This document shows positions 57,773 to 64,000 of a stretch of 64,000 bases of DNA, piece after piece. The stretch comes from Bacillota bacterium. Its GTDB lineage: Bacteria > Bacillota > Clostridia > Peptostreptococcales > Anaerovoracaceae. The DNA lies in assembly GCA_029008005.1 (NCBI GenBank), contig JAQXIX010000024.1, forward strand, positions 1 through 64,000, read 5' to 3'. Position numbers and translations under genes: made by a program. How positions within the stretch are numbered: the first letter of the stretch is position 1; each line of letters starts with the position of its first letter. The notes under the pieces are model-generated. The model did not search any database and was not told the origin of the DNA. It saw nothing but the letters and a program-made list of their open reading frames with translations.

Positions 57773-59749
57773 ATGGCAAACGACAAAGGAACGTACTACA
57801 TAAGTACACCAATCTACTACCCTAGCTCAAACCTTCATATAGGTCACACTTACTGCACGGTTATGGCAGACGCCATGGCCAGATTTAAGAGGCTTCAGGG
57901 TTATGATGTCATGTTCCTGACAGGTACAGACGAACACGGACAGAAAATTCAGCTTCTTGCCGAAGAAAAAGGCATAACACCTCAGGAATACGTTGACGAG
58001 GTTGTTTCAGGCATAAAAGATCTGTGGAAAACCATGGAGATTTCCTATGATGATTTTATCAGAACAACTGAGGACAGACACGTTAAGCGCGTTCAGCAGA
58101 TGTTCATGAAGATGTACGAAAAAGGTGACATCTACAAGGGCGAATACGAAGGCTGGTACTGCACTCCGTGTGAATCATTCTGGACAGAAGCGCAGCTTGT
58201 GGACGGCAAATGCCCGGACTGCGGAAGACCTGTTACAAAAGCTAAAGAAGAAGCCTATTTCTTCAAACTCAGCAACTACGCAGATGATCTGCTTAAGCTC
58301 TTTAAGGAAAAACCCGAATTCCTTGAACCTGAATCAAGAAGAAACGAAATGACTGCCTTCATCGAACAAGGTCTCGAGGATCTTTGTATTTCAAGATCAA
58401 CATTTGACTGGGGAATTCCTGTTCCTATCGATGAAAAGCATGTAATATACGTATGGCTTGATGCTCTTACTAACTACATCACTGCACTGGGCTGGCCTGA
58501 CGAACCTGAAAAGTACGAGAAATACTGGCCGGCTGATGTTCACCTGGTAGGCAAGGAAATCGTTCGTTTCCACTCAATCATTTGGCCCGCTATGCTCATG
58601 AGCGCCGATTTGCCGCTTCCTAAGCAGGTTCGCGGTCACGGATGGCTGCTCCTCGGCGGCGAAAAAGTTTCGAAATCAAAGGCTGCTAAAGGTCAGGATG
58701 TTATAGACCCTGTTCTTCTCATTGACCGTTACGGAGTAGATGCGCTCAAGTATTTCCTTTTAAGAGAATACACTTTCGGTCAGGACGGAACTTTCACTAA
58801 CGAAGTAATGCTTAAGAGACTTAACTACGACCTGGCAAACGACCTGGGAAATCTTGTTTCCAGAACAGTAAGCATGATTGAGAAGTACAATGGCGGATTT
58901 GTGCCGGATCTTACAGATGCCGGCAAATGCACCGATGAAGTTGATTATGACGCACAGCTCAAAGAAATTGCTATCGGTGCCGCATCCAAAGTTGAGAAAA
59001 ACATGGATGACTTTAAATTCAACATGGCTCTCGAGGAAATATGGATTCTCGTAAGACGCGCCAACAAGTACATTGACGAAACTATGCCGTGGGCACTTGC
59101 CAAGGACGAAGCTCTCAAACCGCGTCTTGACAATGTTCTCCATAATCTGGCTGAAGCTATCAGAATCATATCGATTCTCATTCATCCTTATATGCACACA
59201 ACTTCCGACGCTATCAGGAAGCAGATGGGCCTGTGGTACTCAGATGTTGCATGGGAAGATGCTTTCACCTTCGAAATGATGTGCGGCGAACAGGTTAAGA
59301 AGGGCAACGCCATATTCCCGAGACTCGATATAGACAAAGAACTCGAAGAACTGTACAAGATAGGTGCAGAAGCCGCTGCAGCTAAAGGCGCAGACATTAA
59401 CATTCCGCTGGAGCTTAAGGATGAAATCGAATACGATGACTTCGACAAGCTGGATCTGAGAGTCGGAACAATACTTTCCGCCGAGAAACATCCTAAAGCT
59501 GACAAGCTCCTTGTTTTCCAGGTTAAAATGGGAACCGAAAAGCGCCAGATTATCTCGGGCGTCGCAGAGGATTTCAAGGCAGAAGACTGTGTCGGACAGA
59601 AGGTTGTCGTTGTGGCAAATCTTAAGCCGAGAAAGCTCAGAGGCCTTGAATCAAAGGGCATGCTCCTCTTCGCAGATAACACTGTTGACGGAAAAGAACG
59701 CTGCGAGTTCGTAACGACAATTGCCGACGACGGAAATCCGGTAACATAA
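57773..59749 (+). CDS. metG: Methionyl-tRNA synthetase
   Basis: [39 protein letters not shown]-terminal tRNA-binding domain [20 protein letters not shown]. Confidence 0.97.
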   Translation: MANDKGTYYISTPIYYPSSNLHIGHTYCTVMADAMARFKRLQGYDVMFLTGTDEHGQKIQLLAEEKGITPQEYVDEVVSGIKDLWKTMEISYDDFIRTTEDRHVKRVQQMFMKMYEKGDIYKGEYEGWYCTPCESFWTEAQLVDGKCPDCGRPVTKAKEEAYFFKLSNYADDLLKLFKEKPEFLEPESRRNEMTAFIEQGLEDLCISRSTFDWGIPVPIDEKHVIYVWLDALTNYITALGWPDEPEKYEKYWPADVHLVGKEIVRFHSIIWPAMLMSADLPLPKQVRGHGWLLLGGEKVSKSKAAKGQDVIDPVLLIDRYGVDALKYFLLREYTFGQDGTFTNEVMLKRLNYDLANDLGNLVSRTVSMIEKYNGGFVPDLTDAGKCTDEVDYDAQLKEIAIGAASKVEKNMDDFKFNMALEEIWILVRRANKYIDETMPWALAKDEALKPRLDNVLHNLAEAIRIISILIHPYMHTTSDAIRKQMGLWYSDVAWEDAFTFEMMCGEQVKKGNAIFPRLDIDKELEELYKIGAEAAAAKGADINIPLELKDEIEYDDFDKLDLRVGTILSAEKHPKADKLLVFQVKMGTEKRQIISGVAEDFKAEDCVGQKVVVVANLKPRKLRGLESKGMLLFADNTVDGKERCEFVTTIADDGNPVT

Positions 59750-59770
59750 AATTCTTTTGAAATAGAATTA

Positions 59771-59808
59771 AATCTGCTGTACTGAATATCAGTACAGCAG
59801 ATTTTTTT
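59771..59808 (+). terminator. Intrinsic terminator after metG
   Basis: AATCTGCTGTACTGAATATCAGTACAGCAGATTTTTTT. Confidence 0.8.
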
Positions 59809-59816
59809 ACTCGTTA

Positions 59817-60449
59817 TTAAAACATTTTGTGGCCCGTTACCTTCCCGCCTTCAAGACTAAGCAGGTATCCGTGACCCGGATCCGGTATCCATTCATAAAA
59901 ATCCTTATGTGCTTCAGGCCATATGTAATTCATTATTCCTGAAATTACACCACCGTGGCAAACGCATATGCTTCGCGCCTCTTTCTCTGAATGGCGCAGT
60001 TCCAGTACACGTCGTTCGTGACCGGCACGAACCTCATCAAAGCCCTTTCTCACACGCTTAAGAAACTGAGCGATGCTTTCACCTCCCGGAGGCGGCATCG
60101 TATCGTCTCCCGACATTATCCAGTTCTTATATTCCGGGACTTTCTCCAGCTCTTCATAGCTTTTCATTTCCAGTTCCCCGAAATGCAGCTCCTTAAGCAA
60201 AGGCACTTTAACATGCTCCCTCTCTCCGTAAAGTATTTCCAGAGTCTGCTCTGTTCTCAGCATTCCGGATGTATAAAAATCGGCACCTTCTCCGTCAGGA
60301 TATATGCCTTGAGCCTTTTGCTCCTTAAGTCGGGCAATTCCCTTCTCCGAAAGAGGCACATCAGTACCGCCGTAATACAGCCTCTGAATATTTGCCGTTG
60401 TAATTCCGTGTCTTATCAATACTATTTCCGATTTAGTTCCTGTACTCAT
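59817..60449 (-). CDS. cobC: Histidine phosphatase family protein, probable alpha-ribazole phosphatase
   Basis: EIVLIRHGITTANIQRLYYGGTDVPLSEKG; cobalamin gene context. Confidence 0.8.
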   Translation of the reverse strand: MSTGTKSEIVLIRHGITTANIQRLYYGGTDVPLSEKGIARLKEQKAQGIYPDGEGADFYTSGMLRTEQTLEILYGEREHVKVPLLKELHFGELEMKSYEELEKVPEYKNWIMSGDDTMPPPGGESIAQFLKRVRKGFDEVRAGHERRVLELRHSEKEARSICVCHGGVISGIMNYIWPEAHKDFYEWIPDPGHGYLLSLEGGKVTGHKMF

Positions 60450-60820
60450 TATTTTACCTGCTTCCCTATTCCGCAAAACACTCTTATCACTTTATCCGCT
60501 TCACCGGCCAGATAAATCATCAGCCTGCCGTTCATTTCTCTGAAATCTCTTAGATTCTTACTGACGGGAACCACTCCCTGCGAGGCGTCCGTCAGCACAA
60601 GAATTTTATCACCGCTCCAGAGTTCCTTTTTCTCCCGAAAAAAATCGGCGGCCTCATCTCCGCTTTCAACGCATCTCATTACGAAATTCTCTAAACCGTA
60701 TATTACATCGGCATCGAAATCCGGCAGACTTTCACTGCAGTCACAAAAAGATGCCGGATTGTAGTTCTTTTTAACGTAGTCAAGTTTTCCCTGATACGCT
60801 CCTCCGAAAACGAGTATCAT
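60449..60820 (-). CDS. Short divergent CobU-like protein with degenerate P-loop
   Basis: VFGGAYQGKLDYV; C-terminal GVVPVSKNLRDFREMNGRLMIYLAGEADKVIRVFCGIGKQVK aligns with the CobU C-terminus. Confidence 0.65.
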   Translation of the reverse strand: MILVFGGAYQGKLDYVKKNYNPASFCDCSESLPDFDADVIYGLENFVMRCVESGDEAADFFREKKELWSGDKILVLTDASQGVVPVSKNLRDFREMNGRLMIYLAGEADKVIRVFCGIGKQVK

Positions 60821-60828
60821 TTTCCCTC

Positions 60829-61605
60829 CTATAATATCAATACTGCTGCCGCGGCAATGCCTGTCATCTCTGACATGGTAATCATGTGGCCGGAAATATC
60901 TCCGTTCATGCCGCCCAGTTTTTTTCTGTCATATGCACCTGTTATTCCCGAGGCTGCAACGGTAATAAGCGATACAGCAATTACATATCCAGCGCCCTCC
61001 CGAAGACCTGATGCAAAGACACAAGCACATAGGGTTATGACCGTAATTACTATCGGCAATATACAATCTGTTGCTTTTGCACCTGTTTCACTGTACTGAC
61101 TTGTACTCATCGGTCTGCATGCCAGCACGGAAACAGCGCTGACCGCTCTGGAACAAGTCAATATGCACAGAATCACAGGAAACAGCACCTTCTCATCTGC
61201 CATATAAAGCTCCGAAACAGATGCTCCGAAAATCATTAACATCAGAACAAGACATATAACGGCAAAAGCGCCTGAATGTGAATCCTTAAGGATTCTTCGT
61301 CTTTCCTCCACGGACGGGTGTCTCGGCATTATTGCATCGCTGCAGTCCATAAAGCCGTCAAGATGGATGAATCCGGTCATCAGGAAATATGCTCCCGTCA
61401 GAAGTGTTCCTCCCATAATGTAACCTACAGATGGCAGCATGGAAATGAAGTACCATATGACACATAGAATCCCACCGATAAACAGCCCTACCATAGGCAG
61501 CGTTCCTATCTGTGCCCGCCGGTCCTCTTCTCGCCATCCTCTGTATGGACATGGAATCCAGCAGAACATACCCCATGCCATCAGAAATCCTCTTATATAT
61601 TTCAT
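60829..61605 (-). CDS. cobS: Adenosylcobinamide-GDP ribazoletransferase
   Basis: HLDGFMDCSDAIMPRHPSVEERRRILKDSHSGAFAVI. Confidence 0.92.
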   Translation of the reverse strand: MKYIRGFLMAWGMFCWIPCPYRGWREEDRRAQIGTLPMVGLFIGGILCVIWYFISMLPSVGYIMGGTLLTGAYFLMTGFIHLDGFMDCSDAIMPRHPSVEERRRILKDSHSGAFAVICLVLMLMIFGASVSELYMADEKVLFPVILCILTCSRAVSAVSVLACRPMSTSQYSETGAKATDCILPIVITVITLCACVFASGLREGAGYVIAVSLITVAASGITGAYDRKKLGGMNGDISGHMITMSEMTGIAAAAVLIL

Positions 61606-62132
61606 TTCCAGATTTCCTCCGTCCCGTAAGCAATCTCTATAACTCTGTCGCAGACCTCGGCAAGGGCTCTGTCCGCTGTGGCAAGAGCTTTTCTGTAGGC
61701 CTCGGTAGTCTCGTCGTACATTCCGATATCACCGTATATGTAGTCCGATACAAATACTGTATTTCCAGTAATTTTCGCGAATTCCACAAGTTCTGATGCC
61801 ACGCGTTCCGGCGCTTCATAATCTATGTTTCCGTCACGGGAAAACATCTCGTTCTGCAAAATCGCAGTAACGCTGTCAACCAGAAACGAGCCTTTAAGGT
61901 CGATTTCTTCACGATCTGCCAGCTCCAGTATTCTCACAGGCTGCTCAACAGTTTCGAAACCCCATCCGTCACGTTCTCTCAGATGGCGAGCAATTCTGGC
62001 TCTGTCCTCCTCATCCTCGGGAATCATAGTTGCCACATAATACAAAGGTCTGTCTGCCGCCTGGTCACGTGCAGTCTTCTGGGCATAATATGACTTGCCG
62101 TTTTTGCATCCTCCGCTTATAAAAACATTCAT
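61602..62132 (-). CDS. cobU: Adenosylcobinamide kinase/guanylyltransferase
   Basis: ISGGCKNGKSYYAQKTA, YVATMIPEDEEDRARIARHLRERDGWGFETVE. Confidence 0.9.
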   Translation of the reverse strand: MNVFISGGCKNGKSYYAQKTARDQAADRPLYYVATMIPEDEEDRARIARHLRERDGWGFETVEQPVRILELADREEIDLKGSFLVDSVTAILQNEMFSRDGNIDYEAPERVASELVEFAKITGNTVFVSDYIYGDIGMYDETTEAYRKALATADRALAEVCDRVIEIAYGTEEIWK

Positions 62133-62136
62133 CCCT

Positions 62137-63303
62137 TTACCTTCTGTAACTTTCTGTTTCTCTTATCTCTTCAAGATAATCATCATCAATCGCCGCTTCA
62201 GCGAAGGTAGCCATATTTGCCATCACATCGCATGCACCCTTGACAACCTGGAAGGCAATGGGACATCCGCTGCCTTCACCAAGTCTCATGTCCAGTGCCA
62301 GAAACGGCTTAATATTCAGTAATTCTACGGCTTTTGCATATCCTTTCTCGAAGGATTTATGGGATGCCAGCATGTAGTCCACCGAATCCGGTGCAATCGC
62401 CCATGCCGCTACTGCTGCTACAACAGATATGTATCCGTCAACAACTACAGGCATTCTGTTAGCTGCCGCTCCGAGAAAGGCTCCCGTCATGGCACAGATA
62501 TCAAAGCCGCCCATTTCTGCCAGGATATCTGTCATTTTCTCTGCGCGGCTGTCTTCACAGTTTATCAGCCCGCCCTGTGAAATATATTCACCGGCTGCTC
62601 TGTTGACAATTTCCTTCTTTCGGGAGAAGCCTTCGTCATTTACTCCTCCGCCGCGACCTACTGTAAACTCAGCGTCAAGTCCCGTTACCGCAGACAATAT
62701 CGCCGAGCTTGTTGTGGTATTTCCTATACCCATTTCTCCGACACCCATGATGTCATAACCATTCTGCCTGATTGCATCGGCCATTTCAACTCCCGTAAGG
62801 ATTGCCTGCTTCGCTTCATCGCAAGTCATAGCACGGCCCTCTGCAATGTTCCAGGTTTCCCCGGTTTCCGGGCGTATCCTTCTGTTTACGATTTTATGGG
62901 TATCCTCCAGAGGTGTATCTACATACAGTTTACCGGGGATGCTGTCTTTGACTCCCATATCGACAATAAGCAATTCGCTTCCGAAGCATTCGGCAAGGGC
63001 TCCTACTCCCGTAAGTCTTCTTGTGAAATTAATGGTCTGCGCCATGGTTACAGACTGGGGTGCCGATGCCACCCCTTCGGCAGCTACTCCGTTATCTGCG
63101 CAAAATACCGCTACGCAGCTTCTGTCTATGCTGTTGATTATTTTACCGGTCATTCCTGCAATACGCACCGAAATTTCCTCCAGTCCTCCCAGACTTCCCA
63201 GAGGCTTGGCCAGAGACTCCTGTCTGCTTACAGCCTTTGCCATTGCTTCTTTATCTGCCGGAACAATTCTCTTTATTATTTCTTCAAGTTTATTATTCTT
63301 CAC
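62137..63303 (-). CDS. cobT: Nicotinate-nucleotide--dimethylbenzimidazole phosphoribosyltransferase
   Basis: KPLGSLGGLEEISVRIAGM, FCADNGVAAEGV, GEMGIGNTTTSSAI. Confidence 0.95.
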   Translation of the reverse strand: MKNNKLEEIIKRIVPADKEAMAKAVSRQESLAKPLGSLGGLEEISVRIAGMTGKIINSIDRSCVAVFCADNGVAAEGVASAPQSVTMAQTINFTRRLTGVGALAECFGSELLIVDMGVKDSIPGKLYVDTPLEDTHKIVNRRIRPETGETWNIAEGRAMTCDEAKQAILTGVEMADAIRQNGYDIMGVGEMGIGNTTTSSAILSAVTGLDAEFTVGRGGGVNDEGFSRKKEIVNRAAGEYISQGGLINCEDSRAEKMTDILAEMGGFDICAMTGAFLGAAANRMPVVVDGYISVVAAVAAWAIAPDSVDYMLASHKSFEKGYAKAVELLNIKPFLALDMRLGEGSGCPIAFQVVKGACDVMANMATFAEAAIDDDYLEEIRETESYRR

Positions 63304-63315
63304 TGTTTCCCTTTC

Positions 63316-64000
63316 TTAAATACTGCAATACTGCTTCTCATCCAGCCACTCCACCGACCGAAGTCCTTCGAGAACCTCAATGGTGAAAGTCGCTTTATTT
63401 GATGTCTTAAGGTTAACTCTGTCTATTATCTTAGCAATATCCAGCGTCCCGCAGTCAAGATCTCTGTGGTAGTCTCCGCTCCCGTCGTTGTTGTGAATAT
63501 GCAAATGTTTGAGATGCGGAGCGAAAACATCTATCCATTCGTTTATGCTCAGCTCCGACACTACATTGGCATGTCCCACATCAAGACAGAGACCTATTCT
63601 GTCATCTGAAGCCTTCTCCGCAATCTCCGCCAGTGTGTATGGATCGTCGTCAAGGACGTTTTCTATGGCGATACTGAAATCTGCCGGTTTATCCTCCATA
63701 AATTCCTTCCAGAATTCTATGGATCTGTCTCTGTGCCATTCCTTAAAATATACGAACGGTATGTATCCCGAATGGACAACCATAGTCTTTATTCCGAAGC
63801 TGATTGCTGTCTGCGCCGCTTCGTTGAATCTTTTCATTGCCAGTTCTCTGGCCTTCGGGTCTATTGCCGCCGGAAAAAGCTCATTAAAAGGGCCATGCAG
63901 AACAACTGCCCTGAACCCTTCTTTACTTGTGATGGCAGTTATTTCCTCCTTTGTTTCCCTGCCTTTGTCTCCGTCCATATTCTCTGCCTGGCAGCAATGG
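63316..64000 (-). CDS. Sugar phosphate isomerase/epimerase-type TIM barrel protein, 5' end beyond window
   Basis: VVHSGYIPF, AIENVLDDDPYTLAEIAE, GLCLDVGHANV, HLHIHNNDGSGDYHRDLDCG; frame stays open to position 64000. Confidence 0.8.
   Translation of the reverse strand, partial: HCCQAENMDGDKGRETKEEITAITSKEGFRAVVLHGPFNELFPAAIDPKARELAMKRFNEAAQTAISFGIKTMVVHSGYIPFVYFKEWHRDRSIEFWKEFMEDKPADFSIAIENVLDDDPYTLAEIAEKASDDRIGLCLDVGHANVVSELSINEWIDVFAPHLKHLHIHNNDGSGDYHRDLDCGTLDIAKIIDRVNLKTSNKATFTIEVLEGLRSVEWLDEKQYCSI

Noticed and set aside
59817-64000. Cobalamin riboswitch for the cob genes
   Set aside because: No B12-box was found in the window; the operon's 5' end lies beyond position 64000.

Overview
The window looks like a stretch of chromosome from a Gram-positive anaerobe of the Eubacteriales/Clostridia type. 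Most of it is identifiable metabolic genes: prmC, rho, hbd, pgi, hslO, htrA, aroB, a pit/two-component cluster, feo genes, alr, a 2-oxoacid:ferredoxin oxidoreductase operon, a complete hutHUI-fchA-ftcD operon with gntR, cysK, metG and cobCSUT. The strongest unusual signals are: (1) a c-di-GMP-I (GEMM) riboswitch with an intrinsic terminator in the 5' UTR of a secreted surface protein that runs off the window, next to a secreted ATLF/PPEP-like HELGH metalloprotease, an arrangement resembling the C. difficile PPEP-1/adhesin switch; (2) a single 767-aa ORF that reads as chorismate synthase + shikimate dehydrogenase + shikimate kinase, directly after aroB; (3) a Ser/Thr kinase gene with a beta-helix-like sensor that seems to have lost its N-lobe by an internal deletion, leaving an out-of-frame WKIGRVLGDG remnant, in an AT-rich segment beside tRNA-Arg(CCT); (4) a 14-bp perfect hairpin burying the Shine-Dalgarno of a 64-aa membrane protein; (5) feoA interrupted by an in-frame TAA at codon 9, with DtxR-like boxes nearby; (6) several unannotated small ORFs of 28, 30, 53 and 59 aa with good ribosome-binding sites. 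No CRISPR array, transposase, integrase or phage gene was recognised. All calls come from reading the sequence; no database search was run.
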